The notes below the pieces were generated by a model. That model had not been told where the DNA came from and did not search any database. It was given only the letters and a program-made list of their open reading frames with translations. The position numbers were made by a program, and so were the translations under genes. Shown piece by piece: positions 1 through 8,843 of a stretch of 40,178 nt of DNA. The stretch's first letter is position 1. Each line of letters opens with the position of its first letter. Source of the stretch: Ignavibacteriae bacterium HGW-Ignavibacteriae-4 (lineage in GTDB: Bacteria; Bacteroidota; Ignavibacteria; Kapaibacteriales; UBA2268); assembly GCA_002839765.1 (NCBI GenBank), contig PGYR01000003.1, positions 107,388 to 147,565 of the forward strand, in the 5' to 3' direction.

Positions 1-116
1 GCCGTAGTAGTTTTGATTCTTTTATGCTCTATTAGATTACTAGCCAAACTTTGTAAAGTTGCCTTTCTATGACTAGCCGTTCTATTTAGTTTCTTACCAG
101 ATTTTAAGTGTCTCAT
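1..116 (-). CDS. rplQ: 50S ribosomal protein L17, N-terminal part (runs off window)
   Basis: Only the first 38 codons are inside the window. Reading leftward from the ATG at 116 gives [20 protein letters not shown] and continues with the conserved [17 protein letters not shown], which is the diagnostic N-terminus of bacterial L17, a large-subunit protein near the polypeptide exit tunnel. The start lies 25 nt after the rpoA stop, the usual last position of the alpha operon. The rest of the gene and any terminator are outside the window. Confidence 0.95.
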   Translation of the reverse strand, partial: MRHLKSGKKLNRTASHRKATLQSLASNLIEHKRIKTTT

Positions 117-141
117 TTTCGTACTTCAATTTAGACGTTTA

Positions 142-1158
142 TTAATTGTTAATTAACATTGATTTTGGTTCTTCTTTTAGATATTGATCTACGTTCATAC
201 CAAATTCAAGTCCTTGGTTTGCAACAAGGTCTCTTAACTCTGTCAATGATTTTTTACCAAAATTTCTGAATTTCAATAATTCAGCTTCTTTTAGTGAAAC
301 TAAGTCAGCAAGTCTGCCAATCTCTGCTCTTTTCAGACAGTTATGTGCTCTTACTGATAATTCTAATTCATCAACTGGAGTTTCAAGTATTTTCTTAATA
401 CGTTTTTTCTCTGCAGATTTCTCTTCTTCTTCAGCAGATCTACCCGAAAGTGAATCTGTTTCATAAGCATCAAAGTTAATAAAGAATTTGATGTGGTCAC
501 TTAGTATTTTAGAAGCTAAGTGAAGAGATTCTTGAGCAGTAATAGTACCATCAGTTTTCACATCTAATACTAGTCTTTCGTAATCAGTTCTTTGACCAAC
601 ACGATAAGGCTCTACATTGAAAATAACATTTCTAACTGGTGTGAATATAGAATCAATAGGTAACATACCGATAGGATAATCAACCATATTTTGTTCTTCA
701 GAAGGAACGTATCCTTTACCACGACCAATTTTTAATTCTACATCAAATTCTGCATCATCAGCCAAAGTAGCTATATGCAAGTCTTGATTGATAATTTCTA
801 TTTCGTCTGAAGCATCTTGGATATCTTTTGCAGTCCAAGTGCCAGAACCTTTAAGAGTGAAATTCACAGTTACAGGTTTTTTATCCGCATTTTTTATTCT
901 AACTTGCTTAAGGTTTAATATAATTTCAGAAACATCCTCAACAACTCCATCTATAGTTTGGAATTCGTGAAGTACTTCAGAAATCTTTAAGCCAGTAATA
1001 GCTGAGCCAGGAATAGAAGAAAGTAATATTCTTCTTAGAGAGTTACCAATAGTAACACCATAACCTTGCTCTAACGGTTGCATTACAAATTGACTGTGAA
1101 AATCCGTCGAATTTTCTTCAATTATTACCCTTTCAGGCATTTGCATTTGAATATTCAT
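142..1158 (-). CDS. rpoA: DNA-directed RNA polymerase subunit alpha
   Basis: 338 residues, normal length for alpha. The N-terminal domain (about 1-235, including GNSLRRILLSSIPG near residue 40) dimerises and seeds assembly of beta and beta-prime. After a charged linker, the C-terminal domain (about 258-325) carries VRAHNCLKRA; its Arg270 and Asn273 correspond to the DNA UP-element contacts of the E. coli subunit. There are three Met codons in the first seven residues (MNIQMQM), so the exact start could be 12 or 18 nt further in. The gene directly follows rpsK, with only 39 nt between; the rpsD gene that usually sits here is missing. Confidence 0.97.
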   Translation of the reverse strand: MNIQMQMPERVIIEENSTDFHSQFVMQPLEQGYGVTIGNSLRRILLSSIPGSAITGLKISEVLHEFQTIDGVVEDVSEIILNLKQVRIKNADKKPVTVNFTLKGSGTWTAKDIQDASDEIEIINQDLHIATLADDAEFDVELKIGRGKGYVPSEEQNMVDYPIGMLPIDSIFTPVRNVIFNVEPYRVGQRTDYERLVLDVKTDGTITAQESLHLASKILSDHIKFFINFDAYETDSLSGRSAEEEEKSAEKKRIKKILETPVDELELSVRAHNCLKRAEIGRLADLVSLKEAELLKFRNFGKKSLTELRDLVANQGLEFGMNVDQYLKEEPKSMLINN

Positions 1159-1197
1159 AATTATATACAGTTTTTTTAGTTGAGTCGAAAAATCGAA

Positions 1198-1578
1198 TTA
1201 AACTCTACGTCTTTTAGGTGGTCTACACCCATTATGTGGGACAGGAGTTTTGTCAATTATAGAATGAATTTCTAGACCCGAGTTAGAAAGTGCTCTTACA
1301 GCAGCTTCACGTCCGGAACCTGGACCTTTGACTACGACGTCAACTTTACGTAGTCCCATATCGAAAGCTTCTTTACCAGCTAATTCAGCTGAAATTTGTG
1401 CAGCGTATGGAGTGTTCTTTTTTGATCCTTTAAAACCATTTTTTCCTGAAGAAGACCAAGCTAAAGTATTTCCATAAGTATCAGTAATTGTTACTAGTAC
1501 ATTATTGAAAGATGCTTTAACAAATGCTTTTCCATGGACATCCGATACGACTTTCTTTTTTTGTCTTTTTTTAGCCAA
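1198..1578 (-). CDS. rpsK: 30S ribosomal protein S11
   Basis: 126 residues. The core matches S11 throughout, including [25 protein letters not shown] and the basic C-terminus [13 protein letters not shown]11 sits on the platform of the small subunit and contacts mRNA upstream of the E site. The reading frame has no ATG upstream. The start that gives the conserved MAKKRQKKK is a TTG at 1578, with a weak AGGT about 9 nt before it. It is 16 nt downstream of the rpsM stop. In many bacteria rpsD follows; here rpoA does. Confidence 0.95.
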   Translation of the reverse strand: MAKKRQKKKVVSDVHGKAFVKASFNNVLVTITDTYGNTLAWSSSGKNGFKGSKKNTPYAAQISAELAGKEAFDMGLRKVDVVVKGPGSGREAAVRALSNSGLEIHSIIDKTPVPHNGCRPPKRRRV

Positions 1579-1594
1579 CGTGGATACCTACTTA

Positions 1595-1969
1595 TTATTT
1601 AGTTACTTTTTTCTTGTTTGCGATAGTTTTTCTTCTACCCTTACGAGTACGTGCGTTAGTTTTAGTACGTTGTCCACGGCATGGTAATCCTCTTCTATGA
1701 CGAAGACCACGGTAACATCCGATATCCATCAAACGCTTAATGTTCATCTGAGTTTGAGATCTCAATGCCCCTTCAACTCTGTAGTTTTCTATGATATCAC
1801 GGAGAGTTGCAACTTCTGCATCTGACCAATCATGTACTTTTTTACTTTCGTCGATACCAGCTTCAGCTAAAATGTCTTTAGCTATTTTATTACCTATACC
1901 AAATAGGTAAGTCAAACCGATAACGCCTCTTTTATTCTTTGGTAAATCTACACCAGCTATACGTGCCAT
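1595..1969 (-). CDS. rpsM: 30S ribosomal protein S13
   Basis: 124 residues, full length. Shows the S13 opening [14 protein letters not shown], the helix-hairpin-helix-like segment [14 protein letters not shown], and the [20 protein letters not shown] motif region before a lysine-rich tail that reaches toward the P-site tRNA. S13 lies in the head of the small subunit and forms bridges to L5. A good Shine-Dalgarno AGGAG lies at 1976-1980, six nt before the ATG. It lies between rpmJ and rpsK in standard alpha-operon order. Confidence 0.97.
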   Translation of the reverse strand: MARIAGVDLPKNKRGVIGLTYLFGIGNKIAKDILAEAGIDESKKVHDWSDAEVATLRDIIENYRVEGALRSQTQMNIKRLMDIGCYRGLRHRRGLPCRGQRTKTNARTRKGRRKTIANKKKVTK

Positions 1970-1981
1970 AATCTTCTCCTA

Positions 1982-2098
1982 TTACCCTTGACGTTGTTTA
2001 AATCTTGGATTTTTCTTGTTTATTATATATACTCGTCCCTTTCTCTTTACGATTTTATCGTCCGGGTTACGCTTTTTAACAGAAGCTTGTACTTTCAT
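1982..2098 (-). CDS. rpmJ: 50S ribosomal protein L36, zinc-free (C-minus) type
   Basis: A 38-residue gene too short for most ORF cutoffs. Translation from the ATG at 2098 starts [20 protein letters not shown] and ends NPRFKQRQG with a TAA at 1982. The ends match L36, but none of the cysteines of the zinc-ribbon form is present: the CxxC site is replaced by RNPDDK and the second half reads VYIINKKNP. It is therefore the zinc-independent paralogue type, as also common in Bacteroidota. It lies between infA and rpsM, its usual place. Confidence 0.95.
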   Translation of the reverse strand: MKVQASVKKRNPDDKIVKRKGRVYIINKKNPRFKQRQG

Positions 2099-2113
2099 TT
2101 TAAAAACCTAATA

Positions 2114-2332
2114 TTATTTGTATCTATATACTATACGACCTTTTGACAGATCATAGGGCGACATTTCTACTCTTACTTTATCGCCTTGTAATATCTTTAT
2201 AAAGTGCATACGCATTTTGCCAGAAATATGTGCATGTATAACGTGCCCATTTTCGAACTTCACTTTAAATTGTGTATTAGGTAGAGTTTCCTCTACTATA
2301 CCATCTAACTCTATTAACTTTTGTTTTGCCAT
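2114..2332 (-). CDS. infA: Translation initiation factor IF-1
   Basis: 72 residues, exactly the family length. A single S1-like OB fold: [20 protein letters not shown], then [24 protein letters not shown] and [22 protein letters not shown], all hallmark IF-1 segments. IF-1 binds the A site of the 30S subunit during initiation. It follows secY after 70 nt; the adk and map genes often found between secY and infA are not here. The 70 nt gap shows no strong structure. Confidence 0.97.
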   Translation of the reverse strand: MAKQKLIELDGIVEETLPNTQFKVKFENGHVIHAHISGKMRMHFIKILQGDKVRVEMSPYDLSKGRIVYRYK

Positions 2333-2402
2333 TTTCTCTTTTCTACTATTTCAGTACCGTAAACTAACGAATTTCTATTTAGATAATTGCATTTGTGCAG
2401 TA

Positions 2403-3752
2403 CTAAAATCCACCTATTCCAGCTCTACCTTTCATCTTACCAGTCTTCATGAAACCATCATAATGTCTCATCATCAAGTGTGATTCGATTTGTTGCAATG
2501 TATCTAATCCAACACCAACTATGATAATCAAACTAGTTCCACCAAAAAACGATGCAAACAATGAAGTGATTCCAAATATGTTTTGAACGAAAGTTGGCAA
2601 TATTGCTATCAATGCTAGGAATATTGCACCTGGTAAAGTTATTCTAGTTAATATTTTCTCAATGTAATCTGCCGTCGGTGCACCCGGTCTAATACCCGGT
2701 ACGAATCCACCTTGTCTTTTCATATTATCAGCAATTTCTTTCGGATTGAAAATAATTGCAGTATAAAAGAAAGTAAACAATACAACCATAATGAAATATA
2801 CGAAAGCATATCCAAACGAAGATGGATTAAACCAAGCAGCAAATCCTTGCATAGCTGGTACATTCGGGAAGAATGAAGCAATAGTATTAGGTATAAACAT
2901 TAATGATTGAGCAAAGATAATAGGCATAACACCAGCAGTATTCACTCTAAGAGGAATAAATTGTGTAGTACCACCAAATACTCTTTTACCAACTTGTCTT
3001 TTAGCATACTGCACTGGTATTCTTCGTGCCCCTTGGGTAATCAATACAATAGAAGCAATTATACCAAATAAGAATGCAAATATAATAATCTCTAAGAACC
3101 AAGGTCTAGAACCAACTGAAATCAGTTCCCATTCTTGTAAAAGGGCAGCAGGCAATGCAGCAATAATACCGATAAAGATAATCAAAGATATACCGTTACC
3201 AACACCTCTTTCTGTTATTTGCTCACCTAACCACATCAAGAACACAGTCCCTGCAGTTAATACTATAATAGTAGATAGGAAGAATAAAACACCAGCATCA
3301 GGAACTACTGGAGCTCCATTAGCAGCTGTTTGGTTAACTAATTTAACCGCAACACCTATTGACTGTAAACCCGCTACAAAAACAGTAGCAAATCTTGTCC
3401 ATTGATTAATCTTTCTTCTACCATCTTCACCCTCTTTTTGCATTTTCTGAATTTGAGGGAAAACAACACCAGCTAATTGAAATATAATTGATGATGTTAT
3501 ATAAGGCATGATACCTAATGCAAAAATTGCAGCATTAGAAAACGCACCACCCACAAATAGATCAAAGAAGCCAAACAAATCGTCAGCTCCGCCAGTTCCA
3601 ATAGTTGATTTCAATACATCTACATCTATACCAGGTATAGTTATGAATGCACCTACTCTTACAACCAATAAAATTAGTAGGGTAAAGAATATTCTTTTTC
3701 TTAATTCTTCAATCTTGAATATATTACTAAAAGTCTCTCCAAATTTAGCCAT
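2403..3752 (-). CDS. secY: Preprotein translocase subunit SecY
   Basis: 449 residues with ten predicted transmembrane helices, the channel-forming subunit of the Sec translocon that works with SecE (also in this window, 34174-34365). Recognisable segments include the first helix followed by the plug region (GIDVDVLKS), GIMPYITSSIIFQL, QWTRFATVFVAGLQSIGVAV, and the cytosolic loop FNPKEIADNMKRQGGFVPGIRPG. The start overlaps the end of rplO by 8 nt (3745-3752), so translation of the two is probably coupled. Confidence 0.97.
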   Translation of the reverse strand: MAKFGETFSNIFKIEELRKRIFFTLLILLVVRVGAFITIPGIDVDVLKSTIGTGGADDLFGFFDLFVGGAFSNAAIFALGIMPYITSSIIFQLAGVVFPQIQKMQKEGEDGRRKINQWTRFATVFVAGLQSIGVAVKLVNQTAANGAPVVPDAGVLFFLSTIIVLTAGTVFLMWLGEQITERGVGNGISLIIFIGIIAALPAALLQEWELISVGSRPWFLEIIIFAFLFGIIASIVLITQGARRIPVQYAKRQVGKRVFGGTTQFIPLRVNTAGVMPIIFAQSLMFIPNTIASFFPNVPAMQGFAAWFNPSSFGYAFVYFIMVVLFTFFYTAIIFNPKEIADNMKRQGGFVPGIRPGAPTADYIEKILTRITLPGAIFLALIAILPTFVQNIFGITSLFASFFGGTSLIIIVGVGLDTLQQIESHLMMRHYDGFMKTGKMKGRAGIGGF

Positions 3753-4206
3753 TAAGATTTACCGCCCCCCCGGCTGTTTCTATCTTTTCTTTCGCCGTAG
3801 AGCTAAATTTGTCAGCAGTTATAGTAGCAGCCGATGTTAGATTACCATCACCTAATACTTTCAGTGGAATTCTCTTTTTAGTGATTAATCCAACAGCTAT
3901 AAGTGCAGCTTTATCTATATTTTTAGCATCTACTTTATTTTCATCTATTAATAATTGTAATTGGCCTAAATTCACAACAGAAAACTTCAATGAGAATTTG
4001 TTATGGAATCCAAATTTAGGAACTCTACGATTGATTGGCATTTGCCCACCTTCGAAACCTATTCTAATAGTAGCACCAGAACGAGATTTTTGTCCTTTAT
4101 GCCCTTTACCAGAAGTTCCACCGTAACCAGAACCTTCACCGCGACCAACTCTTTTTTTACTATGTGTAGAGCCTTTCGGCTTTATTAAATTTCCAACATG
4201 TTTCAT
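3745..4206 (-). CDS. rplO: 50S ribosomal protein L15
   Basis: 153 residues. The glycine-rich N-terminal half, with KRVGRGEGSGYGGTSGKGHK and GFEGGQMPINRRVPKFGF, is typical of L15, which threads into 23S rRNA. The C-terminal globular part (about 75-153) is less conserved. Follows rpmD by 20 nt and overlaps secY by 8 nt. Standard spc-operon place. Confidence 0.96.
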   Translation of the reverse strand: MKHVGNLIKPKGSTHSKKRVGRGEGSGYGGTSGKGHKGQKSRSGATIRIGFEGGQMPINRRVPKFGFHNKFSLKFSVVNLGQLQLLIDENKVDAKNIDKAALIAVGLITKKRIPLKVLGDGNLTSAATITADKFSSTAKEKIETAGGAVNLNG

Positions 4207-4226
4207 TTTAAAACCGGTAATATTTT

Positions 4227-4412
4227 TTATTCACTAACTTGTTCTACTTTCACTAAATGTCTAACAACATTAACCATACCTCGAGTTTGCTCATTATCAG
4301 GGAGTACATTAGAGTAATGTGGTCTTCCCAATCCTAGTGCTTCGATTGTTAATTTATGTTTGCTTTTAGACTTAATGCAACTTTTTATCTGAACTACTTT
4401 TATTTTAGACAT
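4227..4412 (-). CDS. rpmD: 50S ribosomal protein L30
   Basis: 61 residues, normal for the bacterial short form. KVVQIKSCIKSKSKHKLTIE and ALGLGRPHYSNVLPDNEQTR followed by GMVNVVRHLVKVEQV match L30. It sits between rpsE and rplO with 16 and 20 nt gaps, as in most spc operons. Some bacteria lack this protein, so its presence is worth recording. Confidence 0.95.
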   Translation of the reverse strand: MSKIKVVQIKSCIKSKSKHKLTIEALGLGRPHYSNVLPDNEQTRGMVNVVRHLVKVEQVSE

Positions 4413-4428
4413 GATTTTCTCTTTAAGA

Positions 4429-4932
4429 TTATCCGTAGATTACTTTTTCTACTGAAATGCCTCTTCTAGAAGCAACTGAATTAATGTCTTCAACTCTTTG
4501 TAACCCGTTCAATGCTGCTTTTATAGCATTATGCGGATTAGAAGAACCAAGATTCTTAGTTAATACATCTTGAATACCAGCCAATTCTAATACAGCACGG
4601 ATACCACCAGAAGCGATAACGCCAGTACCAGGAGTAGCAGGTTTGATTAATACTTTACCAGCTCCATATTTACCCGTCACTTCGTGAGGGATAGTTCCAT
4701 TTTGAATGGTAACACTGATAAGACTTTTCTTTGCAACATCGGTAGCTTTTGAAATAGCATCTACAACTTCTGATGCTTTACCTAGACCGTAACCAACGTG
4801 ACCATTGCCATCGCCAACTACTACTAGAGCAGAGAAATTAAATCTACGTCCACCTTTTACTACTTTCGCTGTTCTTCCAACGTAAACTAGTTTATCATTT
4901 AAGTTTAATTCTGAAGCTTTTACTTTGCTCAC
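4429..4932 (-). CDS. rpsE: 30S ribosomal protein S5
   Basis: 167 residues from a GTG at 4932. An in-frame TTG at 4938 is an alternative, but the Shine-Dalgarno AGGAG at 4942-4946 is 9 nt from the GTG and only 3 nt from the TTG, so I choose the GTG. The N-terminal double-stranded-RNA-binding-like domain contains [33 protein letters not shown] and the later [13 protein letters not shown]; the C-terminal part contains [16 protein letters not shown]5 helps form the mRNA entry pore and has roles in decoding fidelity. Confidence 0.95.
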   Translation of the reverse strand: MSKVKASELNLNDKLVYVGRTAKVVKGGRRFNFSALVVVGDGNGHVGYGLGKASEVVDAISKATDVAKKSLISVTIQNGTIPHEVTGKYGAGKVLIKPATPGTGVIASGGIRAVLELAGIQDVLTKNLGSSNPHNAIKAALNGLQRVEDINSVASRRGISVEKVIYG

Positions 4933-4959
4933 TTTCAAATACTCCTTTGAGTGATCTTT

Positions 4960-5331
4960 TTAAAATTGAAGTCCACCTTCTCTCGCAGAATCAGCTAATG
5001 CTTTAACTCTACCGGTGTATAAATTACCGTTTCTATCGAAACGTACTTGCTTTATATCTTTTGCTACTGCTCTTTCGGCAATTGCTTTACCTACTAATTG
5101 ACTCAATTGTGTTTTAGTCATATCAGATTTAATCTGAGATTTAACTTCTGGATCAATTGTAGATGCTGATACTAGAGTTACTGCGTTCGTATCATCAATT
5201 ATTTGTACAAATATATTTGTCAAACTTTTGAAGACTGAAAGACGAGGTACTGAAGCAGTTCCACGAATCTTAGACTTGATACTTCTTTTTCTTCTAGCTT
5301 TTCTTTTGTATTTCAAACTTGTAGTATTCAT
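4960..5331 (-). CDS. rplR: 50S ribosomal protein L18
   Basis: 123 residues. The basic N-terminus (KYKRKARRKRSIKSKIRGT) precedes RLSVFKSLTNIFVQIIDD, a pattern characteristic of L18, and the C-terminus reads FDRNGNLYTGRVKALADSAR followed by EGGLQF. L18 binds 5S rRNA together with L5 and L25. It is followed by rpsE and preceded by rplF, in standard order. Confidence 0.96.
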   Translation of the reverse strand: MNTTSLKYKRKARRKRSIKSKIRGTASVPRLSVFKSLTNIFVQIIDDTNAVTLVSASTIDPEVKSQIKSDMTKTQLSQLVGKAIAERAVAKDIKQVRFDRNGNLYTGRVKALADSAREGGLQF

Positions 5332-5354
5332 AACTTCTCTAACTATTATAAGTT

Positions 5355-5894
5355 TTATTTAGATGCAGACTTACCTGCTTTTCTTCTAATTATTTCACCA
5401 TCGTATCTTACGCCCTTACCTTTGTAAGGTTCTGGTGGTCTAAGTTTTCTTAATTTAGAAGAAACTTCTCCAACCAATTGTTTATCTGAACCAGAAATCA
5501 CAATAGATGTTTGCGTTGGAGTTTGGAATTCAATACCATCAGGAGGAATAACTAAGATAGGATGTGAAAATCCTAAACTCAATACTAGTCTAGTGCCTTT
5601 TAATTCAGCTCTATAACCTACACCTTCTATGATAAGAGTCTTTTTGAACCCTTCGTGAACACCATTAACAGCATTGTTAATCATCGAACGAATCATACCA
5701 TGCTTAGATTTAACGGACTTAGTCTCGTTAGCTCTAGTTACTGTTATTACATTATCATTTATTTCTAATGAAATACCTTCAGGTAGATTTACTGCTCTTT
5801 CGCCGTTAGGGCCTTTTGCAGTCACAGTTCCTTCATTATGAGTTACTGATACCTTTTCGGGAATCTCTATTATTTGTTTACCTATTCTAGACAC
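5355..5894 (-). CDS. rplF: 50S ribosomal protein L6
   Basis: 179 residues, two alpha/beta domains as usual. Begins MSRIGKQIIEIPEKVSV from a GTG start at 5894 and ends with the rRNA-binding signature PPEPYKGKGVRYDGEIIRRK plus a short basic tail. L6 sits near the factor-binding site and sarcin-ricin loop. It follows rpsH by 18 nt. The GTG start has no nearby in-frame ATG. Confidence 0.96.
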   Translation of the reverse strand: MSRIGKQIIEIPEKVSVTHNEGTVTAKGPNGERAVNLPEGISLEINDNVITVTRANETKSVKSKHGMIRSMINNAVNGVHEGFKKTLIIEGVGYRAELKGTRLVLSLGFSHPILVIPPDGIEFQTPTQTSIVISGSDKQLVGEVSSKLRKLRPPEPYKGKGVRYDGEIIRRKAGKSASK

Positions 5895-5912
5895 TAGATT
5901 TCTCCAATTATA

Positions 5913-6308
5913 TTACCATACGGTGCAAATTACTTCGCCACCGACATTATGCTTTCTAGCTTCTTTGTCTGTCAATACACCTCTAGAAGTAGAGATAATT
6001 GCCATACCTAAGCCATTCTTTACTCTCGGTATCTGATCAGAAGGAACATATATCCTTCTACCAGGCTTACTTACTCGAGTAATTTGATTGAAAGCAGGCT
6101 TTTTCTTAAAATATCTTAATTCTACTTTGATTTCGCCTTGTACACCACTCTCTACTTCTTGGTATCCTGATATGAAACCTTGTTCAAGAAGGATTTTAGA
6201 GAGAGCTACTTTCATATTAGAACGAGGTATGTTCACATATCTGTGACCTGCATTACCACCGTTTCTAATTCTTGTCAAGAAATCTGCTATTTGATCTGTT
6301 ACTGCCAT
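5913..6308 (-). CDS. rpsH: 30S ribosomal protein S8
   Basis: 131 residues. MAVTDQIADFLTRIRNGG at the N-terminus and the C-terminal STSRGVLTDKEARKHNVGGE with EVICTVW are diagnostic. S8 binds helix 21 of 16S rRNA; in E. coli it also represses its own operon at the L5 gene. I see no obvious helix-21 mimic near rplE here, but I could not fold the RNA. Gaps to rpsN and rplF are 18 nt each. Confidence 0.97.
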   Translation of the reverse strand: MAVTDQIADFLTRIRNGGNAGHRYVNIPRSNMKVALSKILLEQGFISGYQEVESGVQGEIKVELRYFKKKPAFNQITRVSKPGRRIYVPSDQIPRVKNGLGMAIISTSRGVLTDKEARKHNVGGEVICTVW

Positions 6309-6326
6309 AGTTTTTAACCTAAGAAA

Positions 6327-6596
6327 TTACCAACTTGCTTTTTTAATTCCGGGCAACTTGCCCTCTAACGCCAACTGTCTGAATACGTGTCTCGTTAGCC
6401 CATATTTACGATAGACTGCTCTACTTCTGCCAGTTACAGAGCATCTGTTAACTACTCTAGTAGGAGATGAGTTCTTAGGAAGTTTTTGTAAACCCTCAGA
6501 ATCTCCTGCTTTTTTCAAAGCTGCTCTCTTCTCTGCGTATTTAGATACAAGTCTTTTTCTTTTCTCGTTTCTAGCTATTACACTTTTTCTAGCCAT
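6327..6596 (-). CDS. rpsN: 30S ribosomal protein S14, zinc-free long type
   Basis: 89 residues with [17 protein letters not shown] at the start and [19 protein letters not shown] near residue 60. This is the longer, C-minus S14: the two CxxC pairs that bind zinc in the 61-residue form are absent, and only one cysteine remains. S14 is in the 30S head and its C-terminus ends [10 protein letters not shown] as expected. Gene order rplE-rpsN-rpsH is standard. Confidence 0.97.
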   Translation of the reverse strand: MARKSVIARNEKRKRLVSKYAEKRAALKKAGDSEGLQKLPKNSSPTRVVNRCSVTGRSRAVYRKYGLTRHVFRQLALEGKLPGIKKASW

Positions 6597-6611
6597 TCTA
6601 AAAGTACCTGT

Positions 6612-7244
6612 TTATTGATTTTTCGTTTTAAATGGAAATCCAAATTCAGTAAGAAGAGCTCTTGCTTCTTCATCAGTTTTAGCTGTAGTTACGAATGTAA
6701 TATCCATACCAGTTATTCTGTTTACTTTATCTACGTCTATTTCCGGGAATATAATCTGTTCTTTTATACCTAAAGTATAATTACCTCTACCATCGAAACT
6801 TTTATCGGGAAAACCTCTAAAATCTCTGATACGTGGAGCTGTGATATTTACGAATCTATCCAAGAACTCATACATTCTTATTTTTCTTAGAGTAACAGAA
6901 GCACCTATTGGCATACCGTCTCTAAGTTTAAAATTTGAGATTGCTATTTTAGCTTTTCTTACTACAGGTCTTTGACCAGTTATAAGCTCTAGCTCATTGA
7001 TAGCAGCTTGCAATAATTTAGGATCTTGAGTTGCTCTACCAACACCCATATTCAAGCTTATTTTTTTCAATTTCGGCACTTCCATTACAGATTTGTAATT
7101 AAACTTTTTCTGCATTGCCGGAACTACATTTTCTTTGTAATGGACTTGGAATTGTGCTACTGGAATTTCTTCGTTCCTTGCAGCGTCTTCAAATCTTTGT
7201 CCTTCAAATGCGAATATGTCTCTTTTAGATATCGCTTTTGCCAT
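6612..7244 (-). CDS. rplE: 50S ribosomal protein L5 with N-terminal extension
   Basis: 210 residues against about 180 for typical L5. The conserved core begins around residue 30 ([32 protein letters not shown]) and runs to [21 protein letters not shown]5 binds 5S rRNA and bridges to S13. The first 28 or so residues ([20 protein letters not shown] onward) are extra. The ATG at 7244 is 25 nt after rplX, and there is no ATG in frame between it and the core, so the extension is probably translated unless a GTG or similar codon is used. Confidence 0.95.
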   Translation of the reverse strand: MAKAISKRDIFAFEGQRFEDAARNEEIPVAQFQVHYKENVVPAMQKKFNYKSVMEVPKLKKISLNMGVGRATQDPKLLQAAINELELITGQRPVVRKAKIAISNFKLRDGMPIGASVTLRKIRMYEFLDRFVNITAPRIRDFRGFPDKSFDGRGNYTLGIKEQIIFPEIDVDKVNRITGMDITFVTTAKTDEEARALLTEFGFPFKTKNQ

Positions 7245-7269
7245 GACTTTTATATCCCGTGAATTATCT

Positions 7270-7500
7270 TTATTTCGATTGTATCAATTTGACATTAGAG
7301 TAGTGCAACGGTGCACTTTTAGTTACTCTTCCGCCTTGTTGGTTTTGTTGACTTGGTTTCTCGTGTTTGATTTTCTCATTCACGCCTTCAACTAAAACTT
7401 TCATTTTGGAAGGGTATATTTCTAATACTCTTCCTTCTTTTCCTTTATCAACACCAGTAATTACTTGTACCGTGTCGCCTTTCTTTATCTTTAGTTTCAT
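7270..7500 (-). CDS. rplX: 50S ribosomal protein L24
   Basis: 76 residues, on the short side for L24 (about 100 in E. coli). The KOW motif is clear: [20 protein letters not shown] near residues 3-22, and [20 protein letters not shown] follows. The shorter C-terminus ends [14 protein letters not shown]24 is an assembly initiator for the large subunit. It follows rplN by 17 nt. Confidence 0.95.
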   Translation of the reverse strand: MKLKIKKGDTVQVITGVDKGKEGRVLEIYPSKMKVLVEGVNEKIKHEKPSQQNQQGGRVTKSAPLHYSNVKLIQSK

Positions 7501-7517
7501 TTTCTAGACTCTTCTTA

Positions 7518-7886
7518 TTAAAGTACTTCGGGAGCAAGAGATATAATTTTCATATATTGCTTCTCACGAAGCTCTCTAGCAACTGGTCCAAAGATACGTG
7601 TTCCTTTCGGATCACCTTTTTGATTTAAAATAACAGCAGCGTTGTCGTCAAATCTTATATAAGAACCATCACTTCTTCTTTGTTCTTTAGCAGTTCTTAC
7701 TATGACAGCTTTTACGACTTCACCTTTTTTGATACCACCATTAGGTATTGCTGACTTTACTGAGGCAACTATTATGTCGCCGATGCGAGCATACTTTTTA
7801 CCATGTCCACCTAACACTCTGATGCATCTAATCTTTTTTGCACCCGAATTATCGGCAACAGCTAAGTTTGTTTCTTCTTGTATCAT
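7518..7886 (-). CDS. rplN: 50S ribosomal protein L14
   Basis: 122 residues, exactly typical. [33 protein letters not shown] and [20 protein letters not shown] followed by GPVARELR are universally conserved L14 segments. L14 forms intersubunit bridges near helix 44. It lies 17 nt downstream of rpsQ, in standard spc order. Confidence 0.98.
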   Translation of the reverse strand: MIQEETNLAVADNSGAKKIRCIRVLGGHGKKYARIGDIIVASVKSAIPNGGIKKGEVVKAVIVRTAKEQRRSDGSYIRFDDNAAVILNQKGDPKGTRIFGPVARELREKQYMKIISLAPEVL

Positions 7887-7903
7887 TTTAGTTTCCTATA
7901 AAT

Positions 7904-8188
7904 TTACTTAGCTTTCTCAAGAATTTCAATAAGATTCCATCTCTTAGTTTTGCTAAGTGGTCTGATCTCTTGAACTTTTACTATATCTCCAATACCGCAC
8001 TCGTTATTTTCATCGTGTGCCGTAATCTTCTTAGATTTTTTATAGTACTTTCTATATAACGGGTGAGCTATTTGTCTCTCCGTTTTTACAGTAATAGTTT
8101 TATCAGCTTTATCTGATACTACTATTCCTTGAAATACTTTTTTTCTTGAAGATGTTTCTACGTTTGCATCTTTTATTTGCTCTGCCAT
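7904..8188 (-). CDS. rpsQ: 30S ribosomal protein S17
   Basis: 94 residues, with an OB fold: [39 protein letters not shown] and [18 protein letters not shown]. About 14 residues precede the usual start of homology, a slightly longer N-terminus than the E. coli protein. S17 is a primary 16S rRNA binder. It follows rpmC by 9 nt. Confidence 0.96.
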   Translation of the reverse strand: MAEQIKDANVETSSRKKVFQGIVVSDKADKTITVKTERQIAHPLYRKYYKKSKKITAHDENNECGIGDIVKVQEIRPLSKTKRWNLIEILEKAK

Positions 8189-8197
8189 AGCTTTTCC

Positions 8198-8404
8198 TTA
8201 CTTAGAACTTCTCTGTCTTAAAATAGTTTTCATTTTTGCAATATCACGTCTTAGGATTTTCAAATAAGTAGTATCCTGCAACTGCTTTAAAGCATGTTGA
8301 AACTTTTGCTTTGCAAGTGTTTCTTGCGATTCCTCTACCAAGTTTACTAATTCTTGGTCTGATAATTCTCTTAAATCTTTTGCTAATCTTGGTTTCATTA
8401 CCAT
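8198..8404 (-). CDS. rpmC: 50S ribosomal protein L29
   Basis: 68 residues forming the usual two-helix hairpin (KDLRELSDQELVNLVEESQE and FQHALKQLQDTTYLKILRRD). L29 lies at the exit tunnel, next to L23. The ATG at 8404 overlaps the rplP stop by one base (TAATG arrangement), pointing to coupled translation; a second in-frame ATG at 8398 (MVMK) is a possible alternative start. Confidence 0.95.
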   Translation of the reverse strand: MVMKPRLAKDLRELSDQELVNLVEESQETLAKQKFQHALKQLQDTTYLKILRRDIAKMKTILRQRSSK

Positions 8405-8823
8405 TAACCTCTTAGGTCAACACGTGATACAAATTTCGTTTTAACAGGTAGTTTATGAGCAGCCAAACGCATTGCTTCTTTTGCTCTTTCTTCTGTTACA
8501 CCATCTATCTCAAACAATATTCTGCCGGGTCTTACTACAGCTTCCCAACCTTCTGGGGAACCTTTACCTTTACCCATTCTAGTTTCAGCAGGTTTCTTAG
8601 TAAATGGTTTGTCAGGAAATATTCTTATCCATACTTTACCATCTCTTCGTAGATATCTGTTAATTGCAATACGGGCAGATTCTATTTGTCTATTATTAAT
8701 AGACACTGGCTCCAAAGCTTTTAATCCAAAAGATCCAAAAGTTACTAATGAACCTCTTATCGCTTTACCTTTTCTTCTGCCTCTATGCGTCTTTCTGTGT
8801 TTTACTCTTTTCGGGCTTAACAT
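8404..8823 (-). CDS. rplP: 50S ribosomal protein L16
   Basis: 139 residues. [20 protein letters not shown] opening, [20 protein letters not shown] in the middle, and [20 protein letters not shown] near the C-terminus are all L16 signatures. L16 helps position A-site tRNA and is near the peptidyl transferase centre. It ends in the one-base overlap with rpmC. Confidence 0.97.
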   Translation of the reverse strand: MLSPKRVKHRKTHRGRRKGKAIRGSLVTFGSFGLKALEPVSINNRQIESARIAINRYLRRDGKVWIRIFPDKPFTKKPAETRMGKGKGSPEGWEAVVRPGRILFEIDGVTEERAKEAMRLAAHKLPVKTKFVSRVDLRG

Positions 8824-8843
8824 TGTATTGTTCCAATTTTTTC

